A DNA stretch of 64,000 bases from Dyadobacter fanqingshengii (GTDB lineage Bacteria > Bacteroidota > Bacteroidia > Cytophagales > Spirosomataceae): the NCBI RefSeq assembly GCF_023822005.2, contig NZ_CP098806.1, forward strand, positions 2,418,001 to 2,482,000, given 5' to 3'. Made by a program: the position numbers and the translations under genes. Within the stretch, counting starts at the first letter, position 1. Every line of letters starts with the position of its first letter. The notes under the pieces were generated by a model. It was given only the letters and a program-made list of their open reading frames with translations, had not been told where the DNA came from and did no database searches. Positions 26,828-36,428 of this stretch are shown piece by piece.

Positions 26828-26849
26828 AGTTTGGGAAACTCAAACTTTT
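26828..26849. repeat. Palindromic direct repeat, copy A
   Basis: AGTTTGGGAAACTCAAACTT plus TT, matching 27098-27119 at 20 of 22 bases. Each copy is itself an imperfect palindrome with AGTTTG and CAAACT arms. The two copies flank a small minus-strand gene. Confidence 0.6.
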
Positions 26850-26864
26850 TTAAGCAAAAAAATA

Positions 26865-27077
26865 TCACTCCGGAATAAATGTGACAATCGTCTTAACGTC
26901 CACTGTCCCAAACTCGGAAAGAATTTGTTTCATCCTCTTTTCGGAAATGCCTAAGTTATAAGTGTAGTCTCTCCAGGCATTTTTCAAATGTCCAGTCTTT
27001 CGATTAGGTGGCAATGCCGGATATATTTCTGTGATCCACCATTTAAATGCCTCCTCCATTGAGGTAAAATGTTTCAT
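26865..27077 (-). CDS. Small hypothetical protein flanked by palindromic repeats
   Basis: I prefer the ATG at 27075-27077 (MKHFTSMEEAFKWWITEIYP), giving 70 residues. A start at 27113 would add 12 residues but would overlap the palindrome. The protein is helical and basic in its middle (LPPNRKTGHLKNAWRDYTYN) and ends with GISEKRMKQILSEFG, a helix-turn-helix-like segment. That could mean DNA binding, but I do not recognise a family. The palindrome just upstream (27096-27119) would be a fitting operator if the protein is autoregulatory (inference). Confidence 0.5.
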   Translation of the reverse strand: MKHFTSMEEAFKWWITEIYPALPPNRKTGHLKNAWRDYTYNLGISEKRMKQILSEFGTVDVKTIVTFIPE

Positions 27078-27097
27078 TGGTTCAAAGATGCAATAAA

Positions 27098-27119
27098 AGT
27101 TTGGATAACTCAAACTTTT
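27098..27119. promoter_or_regulatory. Palindromic repeat, copy B: candidate operator
   Basis: AAAAGTTTG and CAAACTTTT arms around a 7-base centre (27095-27119), ending about 20 bases upstream of the preferred start of the 70-residue gene. Its second copy lies just past the gene's 3' end. Confidence 0.4.
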
Positions 27120-27212
27120 ATTGCATTATTCTAGAATTCCTCGGACAGTAGAATTTATTTTAATTATGAAATTGCCTGCAGAATTCAGTAATTCAGCTTC
27201 ACAGTTCATTTA

Positions 27213-27647
27213 ATGACATTTTCCATGCTAAAAATTCTAGCTTTCCTAATCTTGGCAATCGTAACCACATTGAGCGCGCAAGAGGCTCCGAAAAACTCCA
27301 AGGTAATAATAGTCACTGTCGATACAACTCAGCGCGAAGACCTTTACAAAACTTTGGCTCAGCACCTTATAGATCAAGGATATGCCTTGGATAAAACAGA
27401 TAAAGATTTAGGGCTTATTAGCACCGAACGTAAAGCTGCGAAAGGATCAATAGAACTAAGGATATTTGCGTCAATCCGTAGAAATGAAATTCGATTCACA
27501 GGCAAGCAGTTCTTGATAGGGTTTGATAAGTCGGAATCCGACATTGTTAATTTTGGAATGAAAGGCTCAATGAACAAAATCACCTTCAATGAATTACACC
27601 GAGTTGCAAAGTCAATGCCTAACATTGCATTACGCTATGAGCAATAA
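27213..27647 (+). CDS. Exported hypothetical protein, 144 residues
   Basis: The N-terminus is a signal peptide (MLKILAFLILAIVTTLSAQ) read from the ATG at 27225; the frame also opens at 27213 with four more residues. The mature part is about 120 residues, alternating strands and helices (KVIIVTVDTTQREDLYKTLA; LISTERKAAKGSIELRIFAS). It resembles small periplasmic or lipoprotein-type proteins of Bacteroidota without a named domain. A good bidirectional terminator follows at 27689-27720. Confidence 0.6.
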   Translation: MTFSMLKILAFLILAIVTTLSAQEAPKNSKVIIVTVDTTQREDLYKTLAQHLIDQGYALDKTDKDLGLISTERKAAKGSIELRIFASIRRNEIRFTGKQFLIGFDKSESDIVNFGMKGSMNKITFNELHRVAKSMPNIALRYEQ

Positions 27648-27688
27648 TCAACCTTAATAACGTCACCTTCATTGTACTGCAAATAAAA

Positions 27689-27722
27689 AAGGGTTAGCCA
27701 AATTAGCTAACCCTTTAATTTT
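27689..27722 (+). terminator. Rho-independent terminator (works on both strands)
   Basis: Perfect 10-bp stem AAGGGTTAGC/GCTAACCCTT (27689-27698 and 27706-27715) with a 7-base loop. It is followed by TAATTTT on the plus strand and by T6 on the minus strand. It ends the gene at 27213 and, on the other strand, the tRNA cluster. Confidence 0.85.
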
Positions 27723-27726
27723 CAAG

Positions 27727-27800
27727 TGATCCGGATGTGATTCGAACACATGACCTGCTGCTTAGAAGGCAGCTGCTCTATCCAGCTGAGCTACCGGACC
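27727..27800 (-). tRNA. tRNA-Arg (anticodon TCT)
   Basis: Folds as a full cloverleaf: acceptor GGTCCGG with CCGGATC (one G-U pair), D-stem GCTC/GAGC, anticodon stem GCTGC/GCAGC with loop CTTCTAA, T-stem ATGTG/CACAT with loop TTCGAAT. Discriminator A; no encoded CCA. Confidence 0.93.
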
Positions 27801-27869
27801 GTAATCAAAAAAATAGGCAGTCAGCGATTCGCAGTTTAATCTGCTACGGCCTAACTGCCTAAACCTTGT

Positions 27870-27944
<75 letters not shown>

Positions 27945-28019
27945 AGGTATTTTACTTGCTAAGCTGATGTCTCGATTTCGTCAATTGTCAGCTCCTCTTT
28001 TACTCTTTTTAGATCGGTG

Positions 28020-28106
28020 TAGAGGAAGCGGGATTCGAACCCGCGGTACCCTTGCGAGTACGGCAGTTTAGCAAACTACTGGTTTCAGCCACTCACCCAT
28101 CCCTCC
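28020..28106 (-). tRNA. tRNA-Ser (anticodon GCT)
   Basis: A class II tRNA with a long variable arm (TACTCGCAAGGGTA). Acceptor GGAGGGA pairs with TTCCTCT including two G-U pairs. The anticodon arm is CAGTA ... ACTG around TTGCTAA, giving anticodon GCT, and the T-arm is GCGGG/CCCGC. First gene of the tRNA cluster in transcription order. Confidence 0.93.
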
Positions 28107-28236
28107 TTCTTTCCGTTCTGGGTTGCAAATATAGAAGGTTGCCTCTCAGAAAAACAAACATTTCCTTAAAAAAACTTTATCAGAAGCTACAAATGCCTAT
28201 TTTTGGCAAAGTTTAAATTACCCCAAAGCGTTCATT

Positions 28237-29199
28237 ATGAACTGGAATTACCCCTTTGAGACCACTGAATATTTATTTATATTTTTTTTCATTTTAATCT
28301 ACACAGCCTACATAATACGTACAGTCCGCATCGCCCGGCAACTACAAACAACCGCAAGAACACTTATCCTCAAACTCTTTTTACGCACCATTTCTTTTTC
28401 CTTATTGATCATCAGTCTGCTCGGACCTTCATTTGGCGAAGCCGACCGGCAGGTGCAGTCGAAAGGGAAAGATATTTTTATGATTGTTGACCTTTCCAGG
28501 TCCATGGATGCGGCTGATGTAACGCCTTCCCGGCTCGAAAAAGTGAAGTTTGAAATGAACCGGTTTGTGCAAAATGAAAGGGCAAACCGGATCGGGATCA
28601 TTATTTTTTCTAATGAAGCATTTATTCACGTTCCGCTAACTTATGATGGCGCAGCTTTGGAATTGTTTATTCAATCCTTACAAACGGATTTACTCGCAAC
28701 AGGCGGGACCAACATTTGTGATGCTACGGAATTGGCTTACAGCAAATTAATGAACGCTGCCGACCCGGACGGACGCTCCAAAATGATGATCCTGTTTACG
28801 GATGGCGAGAATAACGCTTCCTGCAGCGGCGCACTTTATAACAATTTACGCAGATTTGGAATTGGTGTTTACACAGTTGCGGTCGGCACGAAGGTGGGCA
28901 TCAGCATTCAGCAGAACGGAAAGCCTTTGATGGATAAAAATGACAAGCTGGTGATCAGCAAGCTGGACGAAAATTTCCTGAAGACAATGGCCACGGCTGC
29001 CAGGGGCACTTATTATGAGCTTAATAATGCTAAAAATGAGATGCCGAAACTCACTAATGACGTGAACCAGGCGGAGGGCACATTGGTGGATTCGCGGACC
29101 ATCACGGTGGTAAGTAACAAATACTACTATTTCCTGGGCGCTGCCCTGGTCTTAATCCTGCTCGATGTTTTAATTACTATCGGAACGTTCCGACTATAA
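28237..29199 (+). CDS. VWA-domain membrane protein, BatB-like
   Basis: A 320-residue protein with two N-terminal transmembrane segments (about 10-28 and 48-66), a VWA domain (about 80-270) and a final transmembrane helix (YYYFLGAALVLILLDVLITI). The VWA metal site is complete: DLSRSMD supplies DxSxS, GGTNICD the Thr, and FTDGENN the Asp. This is the layout of BatA/BatB proteins, which act in periplasmic protein assembly and oxidative-stress tolerance. Its downstream neighbour is a BatC-like TPR protein. No moxR is adjacent: that gene lies 15 kb away in the other cluster. Confidence 0.9.
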   Translation: MNWNYPFETTEYLFIFFFILIYTAYIIRTVRIARQLQTTARTLILKLFLRTISFSLLIISLLGPSFGEADRQVQSKGKDIFMIVDLSRSMDAADVTPSRLEKVKFEMNRFVQNERANRIGIIIFSNEAFIHVPLTYDGAALELFIQSLQTDLLATGGTNICDATELAYSKLMNAADPDGRSKMMILFTDGENNASCSGALYNNLRRFGIGVYTVAVGTKVGISIQQNGKPLMDKNDKLVISKLDENFLKTMATAARGTYYELNNAKNEMPKLTNDVNQAEGTLVDSRTITVVSNKYYYFLGAALVLILLDVLITIGTFRL

Positions 29200-29237
29200 G
29201 GATCAATGCTTATTTTTGCGTCTCAATGTGACCGCAT

Positions 29238-29957
29238 ATGACCGCAATAATTCTTTATGTCTTGCTCTGGCTCTGGGATAATCGGACTTTCGATTCCATT
29301 ACCAAAGCAAACGAGCGGAAACTGGGTGCGGAACAGGCGTATAATAATAAACAGTTCAAACAATCAGCCGACCTGTATTACCAGATCACTTACGGCTCGA
29401 TATTTTCGGACCCGGCTGCGCGGCTAAATCTCGCCCACTCCTATTATCAGATGGGCAACTATAAGTTGGCGCTGAAACATTACGAGTTACTGGATCACAT
29501 TGATAATAACACCATTGCATCCATCGCAAACACCCAGATCGCGTTAATCAAGGTAAGCGAAAAAGACACCGCGAATGCACTTGACTATCTCAAAACAGCG
29601 CTGCGTCTTGAACCAGCCAACGGGTTGGCGAGGAGTAACTATATTGTTTTGAAAAAAGCGTTTTCGGGGATTGACGAGCCATCTGATCTCAATAATAAAA
29701 AGAAAAAATCGGAACGGGAGGCAGTTGCCGAAACCAGTAGCCTGACGCCGCCAGAGCCAAAACCGGAGACGCGGGAAGTGGCCGAAGACGTTCAAAAAGA
29801 GGAATTGCTCAAAAGTTTGAGGGAAATGAATATGTCAGAAGAGCAGGCGCGTGCCATATTGGATGCCATGAAATCAAACGAATCCCAATATATTTACCAG
29901 CTCAGGCGGAAGCAATACAAGCAGAAAACAGCAAAACGAGACGAAATAGAATGGTAA
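29238..29957 (+). CDS. BatC-like TPR membrane protein
   Basis: A 239-residue protein with an N-terminal transmembrane anchor ([12 protein letters not shown]) followed by TPR-like helices (about 25-150: [40 protein letters not shown]). A charged linker and a C-terminal helix follow ([20 protein letters not shown]). This is the plan of BatC, which works with BatB. The gene follows the VWA gene by 38 bases and precedes purC by 16, so the three may be co-transcribed. Confidence 0.82.
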   Translation: MTAIILYVLLWLWDNRTFDSITKANERKLGAEQAYNNKQFKQSADLYYQITYGSIFSDPAARLNLAHSYYQMGNYKLALKHYELLDHIDNNTIASIANTQIALIKVSEKDTANALDYLKTALRLEPANGLARSNYIVLKKAFSGIDEPSDLNNKKKKSEREAVAETSSLTPPEPKPETREVAEDVQKEELLKSLREMNMSEEQARAILDAMKSNESQYIYQLRRKQYKQKTAKRDEIEW

Positions 29958-29973
29958 TTTTTCCTATAAAAAG

Positions 29974-30906
29974 ATGAATAGCATCCCAGAAACCAATTTT
30001 CAATTTCCTGGCCAGACAGGCTTTTACAAAGGCAAAGTACGCGACGTTTACTCCTTTGAAAAAAAACTTGTGATGGTTGCCAGCGATCGCATCTCTGCTT
30101 TCGACGTGATTTTGCCCCGGGCGATTCCATATAAAGGACAGGTTTTGAATCAGATTGCTGCACATTTCCTGAATGCAACGTCGGGGATTGTCCCCAACTG
30201 GCTCGAAGAAGTGCCAGATCCCAATGTGAGCATTGGCTTGAAATGTCAGGCTTATCCGGTGGAAATGGTGGTGAGGGGATATCTGGCAGGACACGCCTGG
30301 CGCGAATATTCACTTGGAAAGCGCTCTGTTTGCGGCGTTTCTTTGCCCGATGGATTAAAGGAAAACGACAAACTTCCCGAACCGATCATTACGCCAACGA
30401 CGAAGGCGCACGAGGGACACGATGAGGATATTTCGCGGGAAGAAATCCTTGCCCAAGGGCTTGTAAGCGAAGATGATTACGAGCATTTGGAAAGATATAC
30501 GCTGGCGCTTTTCGCAAAAGGCACCGAAATGGCTGCCGATCAAGGCCTTATATTGGTAGATACAAAATATGAATTCGGTCAGCTGGATGGGGTTATGTAT
30601 CTCATTGATGAAATTCATACGCCTGATTCCTCACGTTATTTCTACGCAGACGTTTATGCTGAAAATCAACGGGCAGGATTGCCCCAGAAACAGCTTAGCA
30701 AGGAATTTGTAAGGGAGTGGCTGATACAGAACGGTTTCCAAGGCAAAGAAGGACAAACTGTGCCGGTTATGGACGACGAACGCGTTCAACTTATCTCCGA
30801 TCGCTATATAGAGTTATTTGAAAAAGTAACGGGAAATAAATTCCAGAAGAACAACCTGGACAACCCGCTAAAACGAATCGAAAACGCAATCCTGAGAACC
30901 TTGTAA
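29974..30906 (+). CDS. purC: Phosphoribosylaminoimidazole-succinocarboxamide (SAICAR) synthase
   Basis: A 310-residue PurC of the longer type. It joins CAIR and L-aspartate with ATP in purine biosynthesis, in the cytosol. Diagnostic stretches are [60 protein letters not shown] and [17 protein letters not shown], with [11 protein letters not shown] near residue 190. Length and motifs are complete. It sits between the bat-like pair and a STAS-like gene, without other purine genes nearby. Confidence 0.96.
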   Translation: MNSIPETNFQFPGQTGFYKGKVRDVYSFEKKLVMVASDRISAFDVILPRAIPYKGQVLNQIAAHFLNATSGIVPNWLEEVPDPNVSIGLKCQAYPVEMVVRGYLAGHAWREYSLGKRSVCGVSLPDGLKENDKLPEPIITPTTKAHEGHDEDISREEILAQGLVSEDDYEHLERYTLALFAKGTEMAADQGLILVDTKYEFGQLDGVMYLIDEIHTPDSSRYFYADVYAENQRAGLPQKQLSKEFVREWLIQNGFQGKEGQTVPVMDDERVQLISDRYIELFEKVTGNKFQKNNLDNPLKRIENAILRTL

Positions 30907-30962
30907 TCACCGTTCTGTTGATATTTTATTAAAAATATTGTTTTGACGAAACAAACATTGAG

Positions 30963-31385
30963 ATGAACTATAAACTGGAAAAGAAAGAACAATTCGTATA
31001 TATTGAGCTGGAAGAGCCTGCATTTGCAGGTGACATTCCGGCAGCATTTGAAGAAACAGCTCGCGGGATTTTCCGTGAAGGATATCATAACCTGATCGTA
31101 AATATGCAACCGGTGAAGTCTGTGGACGCGGTTGGAACAACGGTTTTGAAAAAAATCAACTGGTTATGTGCCAATGACCTTGGCCTGCTGGTAATCGTGA
31201 CCCGGGATGATGATTTTATGGATTTGCTGGAAGATCTGAAAATTCCTGACATGCAAGTGTTACCATCAAAGGAAGAAGCGATAGACGCCGTTTTCATGCA
31301 CAGTCTCGAAAATGAATTTGGTGCGGGTGATGATGGTTATGATGAAGAAGACTATGACAATGTGAGCGAGTCCAAAGAGCCGTAA
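30963..31385 (+). CDS. STAS-like (anti-sigma antagonist-type) protein
   Basis: A 140-residue protein whose first 110 residues look like a STAS domain: N-terminal strands [20 protein letters not shown], central [20 protein letters not shown] and [20 protein letters not shown]. The usual phosphoacceptor Ser/Thr region reads SVDAVGTT, so a phosphorylatable residue is possible. The last 25 residues are very acidic ([17 protein letters not shown]). It may act in partner-switching control of a sigma factor, but no anti-sigma kinase or phosphatase lies nearby. It is followed by a clear terminator. Confidence 0.65.
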   Translation: MNYKLEKKEQFVYIELEEPAFAGDIPAAFEETARGIFREGYHNLIVNMQPVKSVDAVGTTVLKKINWLCANDLGLLVIVTRDDDFMDLLEDLKIPDMQVLPSKEEAIDAVFMHSLENEFGAGDDGYDEEDYDNVSESKEP

Positions 31386-31420
31386 CAGGCCATTTTTCAG
31401 CTCAAATTTCTTAAATATTG

Positions 31421-31452
31421 ACGTCTGGCTTTTATAAAGTCCGACGTTTTTT
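31421..31452 (+). terminator. Rho-independent terminator
   Basis: Stem ACGTC(T)GG with CCGACGT (31421-31428 and 31441-31447), one bulged base, followed by a T8 run. It closes the purC/STAS unit before gltB. Confidence 0.8.
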
Positions 31453-31781
31453 TTGGTGTTTCAGCTGATTTTATTAATTTAACAAGACGCTATTTGCATT
31501 TCGGGAAGATGGATAAATGTCACATTTCGATTGCGAATTTATCAACTAATCATAACAAGCGCTGATCTTTTATCAATATTTCCATATTAATTGTGACAAA
31601 AAAATCAAAAATCTATACAGATAGAAAATTTTGCCATTTCCGTATTCGGCCAAATATCTTTTATGGTTATCTTGCGTGGCTTTACCCTATTCATAACGCG
31701 AGAGCGGTTTAGCGCAAATTTTAAATTGCTTATTTAAACAAATTCTATTTACGAATTTGTCAACTCTAGAATCTTCGATTA
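31453..31781 (+). promoter_or_regulatory. gltB upstream region
   Basis: An AT-rich leader of about 330 bases between the STAS terminator and gltB. It must hold the gltBD promoter. An 18-codon frame (31509-31565) is present but unsupported. I see no riboswitch-like structure or confident promoter box. Confidence 0.4.
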
Positions 31782-34700
31782 ATGTCGCAAATGTCTGAAC
31801 CAATGGTAGAAAATCAGGGACTGTACCGTCCGGAATTTGAGCATGATGCATGTGGTATAGGTTTCCGGGCTAACATCAAGGGCCGCAAGTCACACCAGAT
31901 CGTGGCTGACGCCATTCACATGCTTGAACGCATGGAACACAGGGGTGCCACTGGTTTTGATCCAAACACGGGTGATGGTGCAGGCATTTTGATTCAGATT
32001 CCACACGAGTTTTTTGTTGAAGAATGTTCCAAATTAGGCTTTCAGCTGCCTCCCGCAGGTGAGTATGGCGTCGGAATGATTTTCTTCCCGGGCAACGAAA
32101 CCATGCGTGAGGAATGCCGTGACATTCTTAGCCGCAAAGCGAAAAAGCTTGGACTACATATATTAGGTTACAGAAAAGTGCCGACATTGAACAACACGTT
32201 AGGTGAAGGCTCATTGTCTGTTGAACCGCATGTTGAGCAATTGTTTATCAAACGTCCTGATGAAGTTACGGACGATCTTGGCTTCGAAAGAAAATTATAC
32301 ATCCTGCGCCAGGTTTCTGCACGGATGATTAAAGATACTGTGAAGGGCGTTGGCAGAACATTCTATTACTCGTCCCTTTCCTGCCGCACAATCTCATACA
32401 AAGGACAGCTTACGACTGCCCAACTTAAATACTATTTCCCGGATCTGGAAAACGAATCGGTGGTTTCGGCCCTAGCGGTTGTACACTCTCGGTTTTCTAC
32501 CAACACATTCCCGTCCTGGGAATTGGCTCAGCCGTTCCGCTACATTGCGCACAATGGCGAGATCAACACCGTAAAAGGTAATGTAAACTGGATTCGTGCC
32601 GGTGAAAAATCATTTGCTTCTGAGTTTTTCAGCAAAGAAGAAATGGACATGATCGTTCCGATTTGCGACAGAAATCAATCTGACTCCGCAAACCTGGACA
32701 ATGCCATCGAATTGCTTCACCTTTCGGGCCGCTCATTGCCACACGTAATGATGATGCTGATTCCCGAAGCCTGGGACGGAAACGAGCAGATGGATCCGGA
32801 ACGCAAAGCATTCTACGAATATCATGCGGCGATGATGGAGCCCTGGGATGGTCCGGCTTCTATTTCATTCACGGATGGTAAAATGGTGGGCGCTACGCTT
32901 GACCGAAATGGCCTTCGCCCCTCTCGTTACTGGGTTTTGGACGATGACACCATCATTATGGCGTCTGAGGCTGGGGTTTTGGATGTGGATCAATCGAGAG
33001 TAGTTACAAAAGGCCGCTTGCAGCCAGGTCGCATGTTTGTGGTGGATATGGAGCAAGGCCGTATCATTCCGGATGAAGAGGTTAAGGCGGCAGTTTGTTC
33101 AAGTCAACCTTATCAGAAATGGCTGGATGAGAACAAGTTGCACGTAGACCAACTGGATCACCCGATCAGAACTTACCGTGCTTACGACGACAATGCATTG
33201 CTGAAACGTCAGGTTGCATTTGGTTATACGTCAGAAGATTTGCGCATGATTCTGGCTCCTATGGGGCAAACAGGTCAGGAAGCAATCGGCTCCATGGGAA
33301 CGGATGTGCCTTTGGCGGTGCTTTCGGAGCAAAGCCAGCATTTGTCCAATTATTTCAAACAGCTTTTTGCACAGGTTACCAACCCACCCATTGACTCGAT
33401 CCGCGAACGCTCGATTATGTCGCTGATCTCTTTTGTGGGAGGAACTGAAAATATATTAACTGAAACGCCGAAACATTGTCGTCAGATTGCGCTTCCGCAC
33501 CCGCTTTTGTCGGTGCAGGAGTTTGATAAATTGCGTTTTGTAGACAAAGACGGCTTCCAGGCGAAAACGATCAACACTTATTTCCGTGCGGACGAAGGTG
33601 GAAAAGCGCTGGAAAGAGCATTGGAGCGCATTTGCCGTTATGCAACGGATGCGATCGATGACGGATTCGAAATCCTGATCCTTTCCGACCGTGCGATCGA
33701 CTCGGATCACGCGCCAATTCCTTCGTTATTAGCCACTGCAACCATTCACCACCATTTAATCCGCGAAGGGTTGCGAGGAAAAGTTGGGTTGTTGGTTGAA
33801 GCGGGAGACGTTTGGGAAACGCACCATGTTGCCGCATTGATCGGTTATGGCGCAGCCGGAATTTGCCCTTATATGGCATTTGAAACGCTTGCTTTCATGA
33901 ACCGCCAGAAAATGATTGAAGGCGAGTTTACGGATGAAAAACTGCATTACAACTACATTAAGGCCATTAACAAGGAGCTTTTGAAGATTTTCTCTAAAAT
34001 GGGAATTTCGACATTGCAGTCTTACCAGGGCGCACAAATCTTCGAATGCGTTGGTTTGAATAAAGATGTGGTTGACAAATATTTCACAGGAACCATTTCC
34101 AGGATTAGCGGAATGGGCATTTCTGAGATTGCGCGTGAAATTCTGGTGCGTCACAAAGTGGCTTACCACGAAACGCCGGATTCCAAACCAAAGCTGGAAG
34201 TGGGTGGATTTTATCAGTGGAAACAACGCGGAGAAGCGCACATTTTCAACCCGGCTTCTGTGCATTTGTTACAGCAATCTACCAAAACAAACAGTTACGA
34301 AACATTCAAGAAATACTCAAAACTGATTGACGATCAAAGCCATAAGGCGTTAACACTTCGTGGATTGCTGCGTTTCAAGAAAGGAACGTCTATTCCAATT
34401 GAAGAAGTGGAGCCGGTGGAGAGTATTTTCAAACGCTTTGCTACGGGAGCCATGTCATTTGGTTCTATTTCTTGGGAAGCGCACACCACATTGGCGATTG
34501 CCATGAACCGAATTGGTGGAAAATCCAACTCGGGAGAAGGTGGCGAAGACGAACTGCGCTACACGCCACTGGCGAATGGCGACAGCATGAATTCGCAGAT
34601 TAAGCAGGTTGCTTCCGGACGTTTCGGGGTTACGAGCCATTATCTGAGCAATGCGGGCGAGTTACAGATTAAAACAGCGCAAGGCGCAAAACCGGGCGAA

Positions 34701-36365
34701 GGTGGACAGCTTCCAGGCTTTAAAGTGGATGACTGGATCGGCCGCACGCGTCACTCGACGCCGGGTGTAGGCTTGATCTCCCCCCCGCCCCACCACGATA
34801 TTTACTCGATTGAGGATTTGGCTCAATTGATTTTTGACCTTAAAAATGCAAACCGTCAGGCTCGGATCAGTGTGAAACTGGTTTCGGAAGCAGGCGTTGG
34901 AACAGTTGCTTCGGGTGTTGCGAAAGCGCATGCGGACCACATTCTGATCTCCGGTTACGACGGCGGAACGGGTGCTTCACCATTGAGCTCGATTCGTCAC
35001 GCTGGTTTGCCTTGGGAACTTGGACTTGCAGAAACGCACCAGACTTTGGTTAAAAATAAATTGCGCGGACGTGTTACGGTTCAGGCTGACGGTCAGCTTC
35101 GTACGGGTCGTGACCTTGCGATTGCTGCGATGCTTGGCGCAGAAGAATGGGGTGTGGCAACGGCGGCACTTGTGGCTGCGGGTTGTATTATGATGCGTAA
35201 ATGCCATTTGAACACCTGCCCTGTTGGTGTTGCAACACAAAATAAGGAATTGCGCGCATTGTTCTCGGGCAAGCCAGAGCACGTGGTGAACATGTTCCAT
35301 TTCATGGCCGAAGAGTTGCGCGAGATTATGGCGCAACTTGGTTTCCGGACTGTAAATGAAATGGTTGGCCAGGCTCAGTATCTCGAACTGCGCAATGATA
35401 TCAAACATTGGAAATACAAAAACCTGAATTTTGACGCCATCCTGTATAAAGAAGGTGATCTTTCAGTGGCTCAATTCAAGCAGGAAGAGCAGGATCATGG
35501 TATTGATAGCATTATTGACTGGGATCTGATCAAAGCAGCGCAGCCCGCATTGGATAGTCAGGAGGAAATTTATGCTGAGTTTGCATTAAATAACCTGAAC
35601 CGTTCGGTGGGCACAATGCTTTCGAATGAAATTTCTAAGAAATACGGCGGACCGGGGCTTCCAAAAGGAAACATTCATTTCAAATTCCGCGGCACTGCCG
35701 GACAAAGCTTTGGTGCATTCAACACAGCCGGACTTCGTCTGGAACTGGAAGGTGATGCCAATGATTATTTCGGAAAAGGCCTTTGCGGTGCCGAGCTGAT
35801 CGTTTATCCAGACCGCGATTCGAAATTCAAGCCGGAAGAGAACATTATCATTGGTAACGTTGCTTTTTACGGCGCTACTTCGGGTGATGCTTACATCCGG
35901 GGAACTGCCGGAGAGCGTTTCTGCGTGCGTAACTCAGGTGCAAAAGTGGTTGTAGAAGGTGTGGGTGACCATGGTCTGGAATATATGACAGGTGGTTTGG
36001 CTGTAATTCTTGGTGAAACGGGCAGAAACTTCGCTGCTGGGATGTCTGGCGGTGTGGCTTATGTTTTGGATAAAAACGGCACATTTAAAGAAAAAGTGAA
36101 CATGGAAATGGTTTCGCTCGATCCATTGAATGAAGAAGATCAGGGCATCCTGCGTGAATATCTGGATAAACATTTCCAATACACGACCAGCAACATTGCA
36201 TTCCAGCTGATCCAGAACTGGGAACAGTCAGTTAAGCAATTTGTGAAAGTGCTGCCTGCGGATTTCAAGAAGGCATTGGAAGGACGCAACATTACGCTTG
36301 CACAGCAGATTGCGGATAAAAATGTGGTTTACAAAGATATCGTGGTGGATGTAGTTCATCAATAA
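31782..36365 (+). CDS. gltB: Glutamate synthase (NADPH) large subunit
   Basis: A complete 1,527-residue GltB. It transfers the amide of glutamine to 2-oxoglutarate. The amidotransferase domain begins at Cys24 (HDACGIGF), so a 23-residue propeptide would be removed to expose the nucleophile. The FMN-binding synthase domain (about 840-1210) has GGKSNSGEGGEDELRY and the 3Fe-4S cysteines C1135, C1141 and C1146. The C-terminal beta-helix domain follows (GXXG repeats such as GTAGQSFGAF and GDHGLEYMTGG). The alternative start at the second Met three codons in is possible. gltD follows by 63 bases. Confidence 0.97.
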   Translation: MSQMSEPMVENQGLYRPEFEHDACGIGFRANIKGRKSHQIVADAIHMLERMEHRGATGFDPNTGDGAGILIQIPHEFFVEECSKLGFQLPPAGEYGVGMIFFPGNETMREECRDILSRKAKKLGLHILGYRKVPTLNNTLGEGSLSVEPHVEQLFIKRPDEVTDDLGFERKLYILRQVSARMIKDTVKGVGRTFYYSSLSCRTISYKGQLTTAQLKYYFPDLENESVVSALAVVHSRFSTNTFPSWELAQPFRYIAHNGEINTVKGNVNWIRAGEKSFASEFFSKEEMDMIVPICDRNQSDSANLDNAIELLHLSGRSLPHVMMMLIPEAWDGNEQMDPERKAFYEYHAAMMEPWDGPASISFTDGKMVGATLDRNGLRPSRYWVLDDDTIIMASEAGVLDVDQSRVVTKGRLQPGRMFVVDMEQGRIIPDEEVKAAVCSSQPYQKWLDENKLHVDQLDHPIRTYRAYDDNALLKRQVAFGYTSEDLRMILAPMGQTGQEAIGSMGTDVPLAVLSEQSQHLSNYFKQLFAQVTNPPIDSIRERSIMSLISFVGGTENILTETPKHCRQIALPHPLLSVQEFDKLRFVDKDGFQAKTINTYFRADEGGKALERALERICRYATDAIDDGFEILILSDRAIDSDHAPIPSLLATATIHHHLIREGLRGKVGLLVEAGDVWETHHVAALIGYGAAGICPYMAFETLAFMNRQKMIEGEFTDEKLHYNYIKAINKELLKIFSKMGISTLQSYQGAQIFECVGLNKDVVDKYFTGTISRISGMGISEIAREILVRHKVAYHETPDSKPKLEVGGFYQWKQRGEAHIFNPASVHLLQQSTKTNSYETFKKYSKLIDDQSHKALTLRGLLRFKKGTSIPIEEVEPVESIFKRFATGAMSFGSISWEAHTTLAIAMNRIGGKSNSGEGGEDELRYTPLANGDSMNSQIKQVASGRFGVTSHYLSNAGELQIKTAQGAKPGEGGQLPGFKVDDWIGRTRHSTPGVGLISPPPHHDIYSIEDLAQLIFDLKNANRQARISVKLVSEAGVGTVASGVAKAHADHILISGYDGGTGASPLSSIRHAGLPWELGLAETHQTLVKNKLRGRVTVQADGQLRTGRDLAIAAMLGAEEWGVATAALVAAGCIMMRKCHLNTCPVGVATQNKELRALFSGKPEHVVNMFHFMAEELREIMAQLGFRTVNEMVGQAQYLELRNDIKHWKYKNLNFDAILYKEGDLSVAQFKQEEQDHGIDSIIDWDLIKAAQPALDSQEEIYAEFALNNLNRSVGTMLSNEISKKYGGPGLPKGNIHFKFRGTAGQSFGAFNTAGLRLELEGDANDYFGKGLCGAELIVYPDRDSKFKPEENIIIGNVAFYGATSGDAYIRGTAGERFCVRNSGAKVVVEGVGDHGLEYMTGGLAVILGETGRNFAAGMSGGVAYVLDKNGTFKEKVNMEMVSLDPLNEEDQGILREYLDKHFQYTTSNIAFQLIQNWEQSVKQFVKVLPADFKKALEGRNITLAQQIADKNVVYKDIVVDVVHQ

Positions 36366-36428
36366 GCGGTTACCAACATTAAAGCAGTCATTTTTCATTA
36401 GAATAACGATTTAATAAGCAATATAAGA

